Positions 1 to 7,808 of a stretch of 35,013 nucleotides of DNA are shown one piece after another (within the stretch, counting starts at the first letter, position 1; each line of letters starts with the position of its first letter). The position numbers and the translations under genes were made by a program. Source of the stretch: Bacillota bacterium (GTDB taxonomy: Bacteria > Bacillota > UBA4882 > UBA10575); assembly GCA_012727895.1 (NCBI GenBank), contig JAAYGG010000011.1, forward strand, positions 1 through 35,013, given 5' to 3'. Under the pieces are notes generated by a model, which did no database searches, was not told the origin of the DNA, and saw nothing but the letters and a program-made list of their open reading frames with translations.

Positions 1-15
1 ACGAATTAGATCCAT

Positions 16-82
16 GAGGAACCTCAGCCTCCTTGGGGGGTATTCATTCAACTGCGTGAATGTGAGGTTCCTCTTCTTTTTT
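16..82 (+). terminator. Intrinsic terminator or attenuator ahead of the peptide transporter operon
   Basis: Positions 16-26 (GAGGAACCTCA) pair perfectly with 63-73 (TGAGGTTCCTC). Inside the loop CATTCA (45-50) pairs with TGAATG (57-62). The right arm runs straight into a TTCTTTTTT tract, which is the form of a rho-independent terminator. The left arm can also fold on itself (TGAGG-AA-CCTCA), so two exclusive structures are possible. It may end a gene lying before the window or be the terminator part of a leader for the downstream operon; the upstream sequence is missing. Confidence 0.6.
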
Positions 83-203
83 CCATAAACTATTTCCTGC
101 AAAGACCTACAGTAATTTTACACTAACATTACAGCTTGAAAAGGGTTTTTCCCGCTTTTGTCGAAAATATTTGCAAGCCTTTTTCTGTGTGGAGGGGGAT
201 GGC

Positions 204-1952
204 ATGAAGAATAAGAAAACTCTGCTTCTCATTGTCCTGCTGGCGGTAATTGCCGTAACCATATATATCCTTGTCTCCAAAGAAATCCTTGTGGTGCGAC
301 CCGGACCCGCATCCGTTAAAATGGATGAATTGACCTTGCACACCTCGGAGTTTCCCAAGTCTTTTAATGCTTATGTCAATAACTCCGTCGATGCTTCCCA
401 GGTCTTTGACCTGGTCTATGCCACGCTGATGGAAGTGGACGACAAGACCCTGGAATTTCAGCCGCTGATCGCGGAGTCCTGGAGTATTTCCCCGGACCAA
501 AAGGAGATTACGGTAAAGATCAACCCTGCCGCCGAATGGTCGGACGGGACCCCAATCACTGCGGAGGATGTGAAATTCACCTACGACGTGATTATGAACC
601 CGGAGAACCTCACCTCGGTAATGCGCATGTACCTGGGGCGGTTCAACCCACCGGAGATCATTGACGAACGGACAGTGAAGTTTACCGCCAAGACCGTGCA
701 TTATAAGAACCTGGAGATGCTGGCCGGGTTCAATATCCTGCCCAAGCACTTGATGGAAGGGAAGGATTTTAATAAAGAATTTAACATGAGCCTCCCTGGG
801 GGCAGCGGGCCCTACGACTTGACGGAAGTAAAAGAAGGAAGGTATTATGTGCTGACCCGGAAGGAGAATTACTGGGCTGACCGGTTGCCCCACATGAAGG
901 GGACATACAACTTCAAACGCCTCCGCTTCCGGGTGATGAACCCGGTGGTGGCCTTTGAGGCCTTTAAAAAGGGCGAATTTGATCTTTTTACTGAGATCAC
1001 CGCCAAGCGTTGGATCGAAGATACCAACAGCGAACAATTTGAGAAGAACTGGCTGGTCAAGCAGAAGATCTATAATTACGCCCCCCGGGGTTTTTCCGGG
1101 ATGGCTTTAAATATGCGCCGGCCGCTCTTTCAGGATCTGCGGGTGCGCCGCGCCATCGCCCACCTCCTGAATAGGGAGTTGATCCTGGAGAAGATTATGT
1201 ATAGTGAATATAAACCCCTAACCTCGTACTGGCCCTATCTCTACGAAAAGGGCGAAGAGTCCAACCCAATGATCGAATTTAATCCGGAACTGGCGAAAAA
1301 CCTGTTGCGGGAAGCCGGGTATGACCGCCTGGACCAGACCGGCTATTTGGTAAACGCGGCCGGCAGGCGCCTGGAGTTTTCCGTTGCCTACGTTATGGAA
1401 GATTCGGAGAAGTACTTAACTGTTTTCGTAGAAGACTGCAAAAATGCCGGGGTCAAAGTGAACCTGGAGCGGTACTCCTGGGCCACCCTCATCAAGAAGA
1501 TGGAACAATACGACTTTGACGCGGTGGTGATTGGGTGGAGCGGCGCCCTCTTCCCCGATCCGGAGCAGCTCTGGCATTCCCGCCATATTGATGAGCCCGG
1601 CGGCAGCAACCTCCCGGGCTACCAAAACCCTGAAGTCGACCGGTTGATCGACTCCCTGCCGCCCATTTTTGACGTGGCAAAAAGAACGGAGATCATCAAG
1701 GAGATCGACCGCATCATCTACCAGGATGTGCCTTACGTCTTATTCTGGGAAGCCGATTACAGCAGGATTTTATATAAGAATATCTTCGGCCGGCCGGCAA
1801 CGGTCTTCTCCAAATACCGTTCGGGGATTATCCCTTCTTGGTGGATTGACCCGGAAAGAGTCGAAAGGTACCAAGAGGCTTTAAAGAGCCGGCAGGCCCT
1901 CCCGCCCGAACCGGTAGAGATCCACTACGATGATTACGCAGGTGAGGATTGA
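204..1952 (+). CDS. YejA/OppA-like peptide ABC transporter substrate-binding protein
   Basis: Extracellular binding protein (SBP_bac_5 family, 582 aa) expected to deliver oligopeptides to the permeases encoded next. ATG at 204 is chosen over an in-frame TTG at 171 because GGAGGGGG (191-198) lies 5 nt upstream. The N-terminus is KNKK followed by about 20 hydrophobic residues without any lipobox cysteine, so it looks like an uncleaved membrane anchor rather than the usual Gram-positive lipoprotein. Family hallmarks are visible: AEWSDGTPITAEDVKFTYD near residue 115, GSGPYDLTEV, a YNFKRLRFRV...AFEAFKKGEFD segment and MALNMRRPLFQDLRVRRAI. The last two resemble YejA more than OppA. Its stop overlaps the next ATG by one base. 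Ligand specificity cannot be read from the sequence. Confidence 0.9.
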   Translation: MKNKKTLLLIVLLAVIAVTIYILVSKEILVVRPGPASVKMDELTLHTSEFPKSFNAYVNNSVDASQVFDLVYATLMEVDDKTLEFQPLIAESWSISPDQKEITVKINPAAEWSDGTPITAEDVKFTYDVIMNPENLTSVMRMYLGRFNPPEIIDERTVKFTAKTVHYKNLEMLAGFNILPKHLMEGKDFNKEFNMSLPGGSGPYDLTEVKEGRYYVLTRKENYWADRLPHMKGTYNFKRLRFRVMNPVVAFEAFKKGEFDLFTEITAKRWIEDTNSEQFEKNWLVKQKIYNYAPRGFSGMALNMRRPLFQDLRVRRAIAHLLNRELILEKIMYSEYKPLTSYWPYLYEKGEESNPMIEFNPELAKNLLREAGYDRLDQTGYLVNAAGRRLEFSVAYVMEDSEKYLTVFVEDCKNAGVKVNLERYSWATLIKKMEQYDFDAVVIGWSGALFPDPEQLWHSRHIDEPGGSNLPGYQNPEVDRLIDSLPPIFDVAKRTEIIKEIDRIIYQDVPYVLFWEADYSRILYKNIFGRPATVFSKYRSGIIPSWWIDPERVERYQEALKSRQALPPEPVEIHYDDYAGED

Positions 1953-2980
1953 TGTGGGCCTATTTTCTCAAACGGATGTTCTTGATTGTCCCGACCCTCA
2001 TCGGGATCACCCTGGTTTCCTTCTTAATCATGCAGATGGTACCCGGGGGGCCGGTGGAACAGGCCCTGCAGCGCATGCGGATGGCGGCGCAAAGCGAAGG
2101 CGGGCCCGGTTACAGCGGCGCCCTGGAAACAGCCATCACCAGCGCGGAACTGGAGAATATCAAGAAATACTACGGCTTTGACCAGCCGGTGCTGACCAGG
2201 TATTTCCGGTGGCTGAAGAACCTGTTCCGCCTGGACCTGGGAACATCGTACACCTACGAAAAGCCGGTTCTGGAAGTGATCGCCAGCCGGATCCCGGTCT
2301 CATTGACCTTTGGCTTGACCGGGCTCTTCCTGACTTACCTTGTCTGCATTCCGCTGGGGATAAAAAAAGCCCTCAAGCATGGAGAGGCCTACGACCACTG
2401 GACCAGTATCCTGATTTTTGTGGGTTACTCCATCCCCGCTTTTGCCCTGGGGGTGATCTTAATCGTTTTCCTGGCGGGCGGCAGCTTTCTGTCGCTCTTC
2501 CCCACTAGCGGGTTTGTCTCCGATTATTTTGAGGATCTGACCTTCTTCGGGAAAGTCCTGGACATCCTCCACCACATGTGTTTACCGCTGGTCTGCTATA
2601 CCATCGGCGGTTTTGCCACTTTGACGCTGCTGATGAAGAATTCTTTAATGGAAGAGTTGAACAAGGATTACATCCGGACCGCCCTGGCCAAAGGCCTCCC
2701 TTACCGCCAGGCGGTCTTCCGGCACGGTTTGCGTAATGCCCTGATCCCGATTGCCACCAACATCGGGATGATTATCGGGGTAATCCTCTCCGGGTCCTTT
2801 TTGATCGAGACCATCTTCACCATTGACGGGATGGGGCTCCTGGGCTACCAGTCCATTGTTAACCGGGACTACCCGGTGGCCCTGGGGCTGCTAGTCATCT
2901 CCAGCCTGCTGATGCTGGTCGGGCGGATCATTTCCGACTTTTGCCTGGCCCTGGTAGACCCCAGGATCCGGTTTAAATAG
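1952..2980 (+). CDS. yejB: YejB-like peptide ABC transporter permease
   Basis: Inner-membrane permease subunit of the peptide importer (342 aa). It starts with the typical WAYFLKRMFLIVPTLIGITLVSF membrane segment followed by PGGPVEQAL, the YejB-type variant of this loop. The long periplasmic segment (residues about 45-95) ends in YYGFDQPVLTRYFRWL. The EAA-type ATPase-contact loop is seen as YIRTALAKGLPYRQAVFRHGLRNALIP, and the C-terminus VDPRIRFK is typical. ATG at 1952 overlaps the upstream TGA (TGATG) with GGTGAGG at 1941-1947; a TTG at 1949 is an alternative. It is translationally coupled to the binding-protein gene. Similarity to E. coli YejB is recognised from memory, so a closely related Opp subtype remains possible. 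Confidence 0.9.
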   Translation: MWAYFLKRMFLIVPTLIGITLVSFLIMQMVPGGPVEQALQRMRMAAQSEGGPGYSGALETAITSAELENIKKYYGFDQPVLTRYFRWLKNLFRLDLGTSYTYEKPVLEVIASRIPVSLTFGLTGLFLTYLVCIPLGIKKALKHGEAYDHWTSILIFVGYSIPAFALGVILIVFLAGGSFLSLFPTSGFVSDYFEDLTFFGKVLDILHHMCLPLVCYTIGGFATLTLLMKNSLMEELNKDYIRTALAKGLPYRQAVFRHGLRNALIPIATNIGMIIGVILSGSFLIETIFTIDGMGLLGYQSIVNRDYPVALGLLVISSLLMLVGRIISDFCLALVDPRIRFK

Positions 2981-2997
2981 GCTTTGGAGCATTGGAG

Positions 2998-4047
2998 GTG
3001 CAGAAGATTTTCCGGTTCTCTCCCATTACGCGCCGGCGCATACAAAAATTTAAGCAGATAAAGCGGGCCTATTATTCCCTGATCATCCTTTTGGCGACCT
3101 ATTTTATCTCCCTTTTTGCCAATTTTATCGCCAATGACCAGCCCCTTCTGATCAGGTACGAAGGGAGATATTATTTTCCGGTCCTCCGCTTTTACGACGG
3201 GAGCCATTTTGGGCTGGACCCGTCGGAAAGGCCCAATTATAAAGAATTGAACCGTTCGCCCGCCTTTGCCAAAGGAACCGGCAATTTCATGATCTTTCCC
3301 CCGGTTCCTTACGGCCCCAACGAAACCATCCGTGATTTGCCGGGCTACCCGCCGACCCCGCCAACGGCCAAAAACATCCTGGGCACCGATGACCGGGGGC
3401 GGGATATCTTCACCCGCTTGCTCTACGGGTACCGGACCAGTTTCAGTTTTGCCCTTTTGATTACTGCCTGCAGTATGACCGTGGGAGTGATCATCGGCGG
3501 GCTGCAAGGTTATTTCCGGGGCTGGTTCGATCTGACCATGCAGCGGATGATCGAGATCTTCTCCACCATGCCCTTTCTCTATATTGTCATTATTATCGGG
3601 AGTTCCTTGGGTACGGGCTTCCTTACCCTTCTCTTGATCTTTATCGTCTTTGACTGGATCGGGATCTCCTATTTTATGCGGGCCGAGTTTTTACGCCTGC
3701 GGGAGGTCCAGTTTGTCGAGGCCGCCCGGGCGCTGGGAGTCAGCGACTGGCAGATCATGTTCCGTCATATGCTGCCCAATGCCCTGACGCCGATTATTAC
3801 CTTTTTCCCCTTCAATCTAATCGGGGGCATTGGCGCCCTCTCGGCCCTGGACTTTTTGGGGTTTGGCCTCCCGGCGCCGACTCCCAGTTGGGGCGAGTTG
3901 ATGCGGCAAGGGATGAACAATATCTTCTCTTACTGGCTTTCCCTCTTCCCGGTACTGGCCTTGTCCCTGGTTTTGCTCTTAATTGCCTTTGTGGGGGAAG
4001 GGGTGCGGCAAGCTTTTGACCCCAAAGAATACCAGAGGATGGAGTAA
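2998..4047 (+). CDS. yejE: YejE-like peptide ABC transporter permease
   Basis: Second permease of the importer (349 aa). After a short basic N-terminus and one membrane helix, the external segment contains IANDQPLLIRYEGRYYFPVL, a feature I associate with YejE. It then has NILGTDDRGRDIFTRLLYG, the DppC/OppC-family signature, five further helices and the EAA loop FVEAARALGVSDWQIMFRHMLPNALTP, followed by LDFLGFGLPAPTPSWGEL. Start: GTG at 2998 has GGAG (2986-2989) at 8 nt; an in-frame TTG at 2992 lies only 2 nt from that site, so GTG is preferred. It is 17 nt after yejB and 2 nt before oppD, clearly one operon. Confidence 0.9.
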   Translation: MQKIFRFSPITRRRIQKFKQIKRAYYSLIILLATYFISLFANFIANDQPLLIRYEGRYYFPVLRFYDGSHFGLDPSERPNYKELNRSPAFAKGTGNFMIFPPVPYGPNETIRDLPGYPPTPPTAKNILGTDDRGRDIFTRLLYGYRTSFSFALLITACSMTVGVIIGGLQGYFRGWFDLTMQRMIEIFSTMPFLYIVIIIGSSLGTGFLTLLLIFIVFDWIGISYFMRAEFLRLREVQFVEAARALGVSDWQIMFRHMLPNALTPIITFFPFNLIGGIGALSALDFLGFGLPAPTPSWGELMRQGMNNIFSYWLSLFPVLALSLVLLLIAFVGEGVRQAFDPKEYQRME

Positions 4048-4049
4048 AG

Positions 4050-5087
4050 ATGGGAACAGCTCTTTTGGAAGTTAAGAACCTGGCGGTCCATTTCCAGATC
4101 CCCGGTACAGCCGGGGAGACCACCGGGATCGCTGGTGGGGAACCAACCGGCGTTATCAAAGCCGTTGACGGCGTTTCCTTCCAGGTCTTCCCCGGTGAAA
4201 CCTTCGGGCTGGTGGGCGAATCGGGTTGCGGGAAATCGGTTACCGCCTTGTCCCTTCTAAAACTCCTGCCCACGCCCCCTGCGGTCCTGGCGGGCGGGGA
4301 AGTGATCTACCGGCCGGAGAAGAAACAGCCGGGAAAGGACCTCTGGCAGCTCCCCCATGGGGACCTGATTAAACTCCGCGGGAGAGAAATCAGCCTGATC
4401 TTCCAGGAACCCATGACCAGCCTTAACCCGGTGATGAAGATCGGCCGGCAAATCGGTGAAGCGCTGCGCATCCATTCCCCGGAAAAAGCGCTGCCGGCAA
4501 AAGAACTCCGCCGGCAGGTCCTGGAGATGCTGGCCCGGGTGGGTATCCACCAGCCGGAGCGGGCTTACGAGGCTTACCCCCATGAACTCTCCGGCGGGAT
4601 GCGGCAGCGGGCCATGATCGCCATGGCCTTGATCTGCCGGCCAAAACTGGTGATTGCCGACGAACCCACCACCGCCTTAGATGTGACAATCCAGGCCCAG
4701 ATCTTGGAGTTACTCAAAGAGCTCCAGGTCTCCTATAACCTGTCGCTTCTCCTCATCACCCACAACTTGGGGATCATCGCCGAAACCGCCCACCGTGTGG
4801 CTGTGATGTACATGGGCCGCATCGTGGAACTGGCTCCGGTCAAAGAGTTGTTCCATAACCCCCTGCACCCGTATACCCTGGGTCTCCTCGCCTCCATCCC
4901 CCGGTTGGACAGGGAAGAGGAGTTAAGGGCGATCCCGGGGATGATTCCCGATCCCCTGCGCCTTCCCGCCGGCTGCCACTTCGCCCCGCGTTGTCCCCGG
5001 GTGATGGAGGTTTGTCATAAGGAGTACCCTGTGTCACGGGAAGCCGCCCCCGGCCATACCGTCGCCTGTTGGTTGCAGGATAAGTAA
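4050..5087 (+). CDS. oppD: Peptide ABC transporter ATPase, OppD type
   Basis: Cytoplasmic ATPase (345 aa) powering the importer as a dimer with the OppF-type subunit. Walker A is GESGCGKS, the Q-loop lies in LIFQEPMTSLNP, the ABC signature is LSGGMRQR, Walker B is LVIADEPTTALD and the switch histidine is in LLITHNL. The C-terminal oligopeptide extension with CHFAPRCP...VCHKEYP...VACW is present, as in OppD/DppD. A gly/thr-rich insert (about residues 19-34) between the first beta strands is unusual in length. ATG 4050 has GGATGGAG directly upstream. In E. coli Yej the two ATPase halves are fused in YejF; here they are separate genes. Confidence 0.93.
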   Translation: MGTALLEVKNLAVHFQIPGTAGETTGIAGGEPTGVIKAVDGVSFQVFPGETFGLVGESGCGKSVTALSLLKLLPTPPAVLAGGEVIYRPEKKQPGKDLWQLPHGDLIKLRGREISLIFQEPMTSLNPVMKIGRQIGEALRIHSPEKALPAKELRRQVLEMLARVGIHQPERAYEAYPHELSGGMRQRAMIAMALICRPKLVIADEPTTALDVTIQAQILELLKELQVSYNLSLLLITHNLGIIAETAHRVAVMYMGRIVELAPVKELFHNPLHPYTLGLLASIPRLDREEELRAIPGMIPDPLRLPAGCHFAPRCPRVMEVCHKEYPVSREAAPGHTVACWLQDK

Positions 5088-5119
5088 AGGATGGTTTCAG
5101 GAGAAGTAAAGGATGGTTT
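5082..5119 (+). repeat. Imperfect 22-bp tandem duplication at the oppD/oppF junction
   Basis: AAGTAAAGGATGGTTT occurs at 5082-5097 and again at 5104-5119, a period of 22 bp. The first copy carries the oppD stop codon (TAA 5085-5087), the second the oppF start (ATG 5113). The bases between, including AGGAG 5099-5103, now serve as the ribosome binding site of oppF. Confidence 0.8.
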
Positions 5120-6087
5120 TGGAAATGGCGAATCTCCTTGAAGTTAAGGACTTGAAGAAGTATTTCCCGGTCCGTTCCGGCCCGCTGGGGTTCGGGCGGA
5201 AATGGGTGAAAGCCGTGGACCGGGTGAGCTTTACCATTGCCCCCGGCGAAACCCTCGGCCTGGTGGGCGAGTCCGGGTGTGGCAAAACCACCGTTGGCCG
5301 GAGTATTTTAAGGCTGACCGAGCCCACGGGCGGCCGGGTCTTTTTTAGAGACACGGAGATTACTGCGCTCACTGGAAAGAAAATGCGGCTCTTCCGGCCC
5401 AAAATGCAGATTGTCTTCCAGGACCCCTACTCGTCTCTTAACCCCCGGATGGTCGTCCTGGATCTGGTGGGCGAAGGCCTGCAGGGCGTAAGCCCGCAAA
5501 AGAAGAAGGATTTGGTGGTTGAGGTTTTGGAGCGAGTCGGCCTTTCACCGGAGATCTTGTACCACTACCCCCACGAATTCTCCGGGGGGCAACGGCAGAG
5601 GATCGCTATTGCCCGGGCGATTATCCTCCAGCCGGAACTGCTCGTCTGTGATGAAGCCGTCTCCGCCCTTGACGTCTCCATCCAGGCCCAGATCATCAAC
5701 CTCTTGGTTAAATTACGCCAGGAAATGAAGATGGCTTACCTTTTTATCTCCCATGACCTGGCGGTGGTGAAACATATCTCCCACCGGGTGGCCGTGATGT
5801 ACCTGGGGCAAATCATGGAGATTGCTCCCACCAAGACCTTGTTTGCCAATCCCCTGCACCCCTATACCAAAGCCCTGCTGGCGGCGGTCCCTGTTCCGGA
5901 TCCCGATTACAAACGGGAGCGCCTGCTTTTAGCCGGTGAAGCCCAGGGGGGCACGGATATGGACGAAGGTTGCCGTTTTGCCCCGCGTTGCCCCTATGCG
6001 GAGGAACGTTGCCACCGGGAGGAGCCGCCGCTGGTTACCGCCGGCAAAGATCACCAGGTCAAATGTTTCCTGGTAAACAGCGAATAA
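5113..6087 (+). CDS. oppF: Peptide ABC transporter ATPase, OppF type
   Basis: Second ATPase of the importer (324 aa). It has LKKYFPVRSG at the start, Walker A GESGCGKT, QIVFQDPYSSLNPRM with the Q-loop, signature FSGGQRQR, Walker B LLVCDEAVSALD and switch histidine FISHDL. The last 90 residues carry the oligopeptide C-terminal domain with the cysteine pattern CRFAPRCPYAEERCH. ATG 5113 has AGGAG 9 nt upstream; ATG 5125 (MANLLEVK) is an alternative that resembles the usual OppF N-terminus. It is the last gene of the operon, and its stop codon lies inside the terminator stem. Confidence 0.93.
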   Translation: MVLEMANLLEVKDLKKYFPVRSGPLGFGRKWVKAVDRVSFTIAPGETLGLVGESGCGKTTVGRSILRLTEPTGGRVFFRDTEITALTGKKMRLFRPKMQIVFQDPYSSLNPRMVVLDLVGEGLQGVSPQKKKDLVVEVLERVGLSPEILYHYPHEFSGGQRQRIAIARAIILQPELLVCDEAVSALDVSIQAQIINLLVKLRQEMKMAYLFISHDLAVVKHISHRVAVMYLGQIMEIAPTKTLFANPLHPYTKALLAAVPVPDPDYKRERLLLAGEAQGGTDMDEGCRFAPRCPYAEERCHREEPPLVTAGKDHQVKCFLVNSE

Positions 6088-6113
6088 CAGCCGGAACGCC
6101 GCCTGTTTTCTTC
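6086..6113 (+). terminator. Terminator of the peptide transporter operon
   Basis: AACAG (6086-6090) pairs with CTGTT (6103-6107) and CGG with CCG inside, with one mismatch, a 4-nt loop and then TTTTCTTCCTT. The stem begins on the last two bases of the oppF stop codon. Confidence 0.6.
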
Positions 6114-6114
6114 C

Positions 6115-6318
6115 TTAGGTAATCCAGCCGATCTTGTTCCCGTCCGCATCAAGGATGTAACCGTCATATACTTCTCCGATGAGACTCCCCGAATAGGTCA
6201 GGATTTTGTTGCCCGTATAATAACCGACTTTTGACCCGTTTATATCTAAAATGATACCGGAATTATTGATCTCGCCGAAATATTGATTATTAATATAGAC
6301 GGTTATCATCTCCAACAT
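6115..6318 (-). CDS. Small beta-repeat protein of unknown function
   Basis: A 67-aa protein if it starts at ATG 6318, or 64 aa from ATG 6309. A run of six G lies 1 nt before the first and 10 nt before the second, so 6309 may be the real start. A longer TTG version (to 6390) has no ribosome site. The protein is made of short alternating strands: YINNQYFGEI, GIILDINGSKVGYY, SGSLIGEVYDGYI, LDADGNKIGWI. The repeated xxxDxxGxxIGxx unit resembles small beta-flower or meander domains. There is no signal peptide or cysteine. It stands alone, convergent with the peptide transporter operon and 221 nt downstream of the kinase gene. The function is unknown. Confidence 0.6.
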   Translation of the reverse strand: MLEMITVYINNQYFGEINNSGIILDINGSKVGYYTGNKILTYSGSLIGEVYDGYILDADGNKIGWIT

Positions 6319-6448
6319 TCCCCCCTTGCTTTTAATCCTGGTTATACTGGAAGGAAAAAGCATTTTTCTATCTCTTGGCATCTTAGACAATTTTTCTCAC
6401 TATAGTATACTATTTATATGACAAAAAGTAAATCGTTTTTTCAAAAAG

Positions 6449-6471
6449 AAAAACGGCTTTCGCCGTTTTTT
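6449..6471 (-). terminator. Terminator downstream of the sugar kinase gene
   Basis: Stem AAAAACGGC/GCCGTTTTT with a 4-nt loop (6458-6461) and T-rich flanks on both strands. It sits about 60 nt past the kinase stop codon on the minus strand. It separates the kinase from the small beta-repeat gene. Confidence 0.75.
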
Positions 6472-6529
6472 TGCTTTGAGTAAAAACCTCCTGTAATTAC
6501 TTGTTTGCAGAGGGTCAAGGCTCTTTATT

Positions 6530-7609
6530 TCACCGTTTGACGCGGGCGTTCCCCTCCCAGATGCTCCAGACTTGCTCTTCATCGGCGGGCTGGATATAAT
6601 CGGTGAGGAAGGTGGTGGCCATGGCGCCGGTCGCCCAGGCGAACTGGATCCATTTCTCCGCTTCCCAGCCCTTTAAAATGGAGTAAAGCAACCCGCCGAC
6701 AAAAGCGTCGCCGCCTCCGATCCGGTCAAGCACGGTAATGGGACGCGGTTCCACCACATGCCACTCGTCGCCCACCGCCAGAATCGCCCCCCAGAGGTGG
6801 CTGTTGACACTAATGACCTCCCGCAAGGTATTGGCGAAAACGGATGTATTGGGGAAGGCCTTTTTTGCCCGGCCGATCATCTCCTTGAAGCTCTCAACCT
6901 TTGCGGCCAGGTCTTTCCCGCCGGCTTCCGGCCCTTCCAAGCCCAAAGCCAGTTGGAAATCTTCTTCATTTCCAATGAGGATATCGGCGACACTGGCGAT
7001 CTCTGTAAAGACTTTGCCTAGTTCCTCCTCGCGGTTTTTCCAGAAAGAAGCCCGGTAGTTAAGGTCAAAGGAGATCCGGGTATCATATTTCTTGGCGGCG
7101 CGCGCCAACTCCAAACAGAAAGCGCTGGTTTCCGGGGACAAGGCGGCGATCAAGCCGGAAACATGCATGATCTGGGCGCCTTCCTGCCCAAAAATCCGCT
7201 CAAGGTCAAAATCTTTCACATTAAGGGTGCGGCCGACTTCCCCCGCGCGGTCATTGTAGACCCTGGGGCCCCGGAGACCGTAGCCGCTGTCGGCGATATT
7301 GAATTGGTGGCGGTAACCCCAGGGGCCTCCCTGCGGTACTTCCGGCCCCTCAAACTCCATATTCCTGCTTCTCAGGTTGCTCTTGATCATTTGCGCAATG
7401 GGGCTCCCTTTCACAAAAGTCGTCAGGACTTTTACCGGGAGGCCAAGGTAGGAAGAGACACTGGCAACATTGGTTTCAGCGCTGGTAACGTGCATGTAAA
7501 AAGTATCGCTGCAATGCACCGGCTGCCCGTGAAGGGGAGTAATGCGCACCCCCATACTGCTAGGAACAATCAGTGCGTATTTGGCATCTTTGCGCAATTC
7601 CAAACCCAT
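6530..7609 (-). CDS. kdgK: PfkB-family sugar kinase, probably 2-dehydro-3-deoxygluconokinase
   Basis: Cytoplasmic ribokinase-fold kinase (359 aa). The PfkB C-terminal signature DRIGGGDAFVGG carries the anion hole and catalytic aspartate. NEEDFQLALG and SFDLNYRASFW are the middle motifs of the KDG-kinase branch, the second being the sugar-side DxNxR element. If KdgK, it phosphorylates 2-keto-3-deoxygluconate from pectin or alginate degradation to KDPG. The N-terminus is about 15-20 residues longer than usual. ATG 7609 has AAGGAGG at 8 nt and a good promoter upstream. No KDPG aldolase or uronate genes are adjacent, so the substrate rests on family resemblance only; fructokinase or another PfkB activity is possible. 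Confidence 0.8.
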   Translation of the reverse strand: MGLELRKDAKYALIVPSSMGVRITPLHGQPVHCSDTFYMHVTSAETNVASVSSYLGLPVKVLTTFVKGSPIAQMIKSNLRSRNMEFEGPEVPQGGPWGYRHQFNIADSGYGLRGPRVYNDRAGEVGRTLNVKDFDLERIFGQEGAQIMHVSGLIAALSPETSAFCLELARAAKKYDTRISFDLNYRASFWKNREEELGKVFTEIASVADILIGNEEDFQLALGLEGPEAGGKDLAAKVESFKEMIGRAKKAFPNTSVFANTLREVISVNSHLWGAILAVGDEWHVVEPRPITVLDRIGGGDAFVGGLLYSILKGWEAEKWIQFAWATGAMATTFLTDYIQPADEEQVWSIWEGNARVKR

Positions 7610-7658
7610 AATGAAATCCTCCTTCTCCGTAAATCTTCTTTGTACGCTGCTTTTTCCT

Positions 7659-7687
7659 TTTATATCTTAATACATTTTCATTGTAAA
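7659..7687 (-). promoter_or_regulatory. SigA-type promoter of the sugar kinase gene
   Basis: On the minus strand: -35 TTTACA (7687-7682), a 17-nt spacer and -10 TATAAA (7664-7659), about 50 nt before the kinase start codon. Confidence 0.6.
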
Positions 7688-7808
7688 ATCTATAGAAAGA
7701 CTGGAATAAAAAACCGGAACCGTCGTGGGGCACATGTCAAGCCATGTAAAGCAATGTCCGGTAAAACCGGTGAATCCAGCGGGAATGATCGTCAATGGAG
7801 AGGCCCGG

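Noticed and set aside
1-120. T-box leader before the peptide importer
   Set aside because: The conserved T-box sequence and specifier loop are not visible; only a terminator-like fold is.
129-1037. 302-codon minus-strand frame opposite the binding-protein gene
   Set aside because: It has no start signal or recognisable motif and is antisense to a clear SBP_bac_5 gene.
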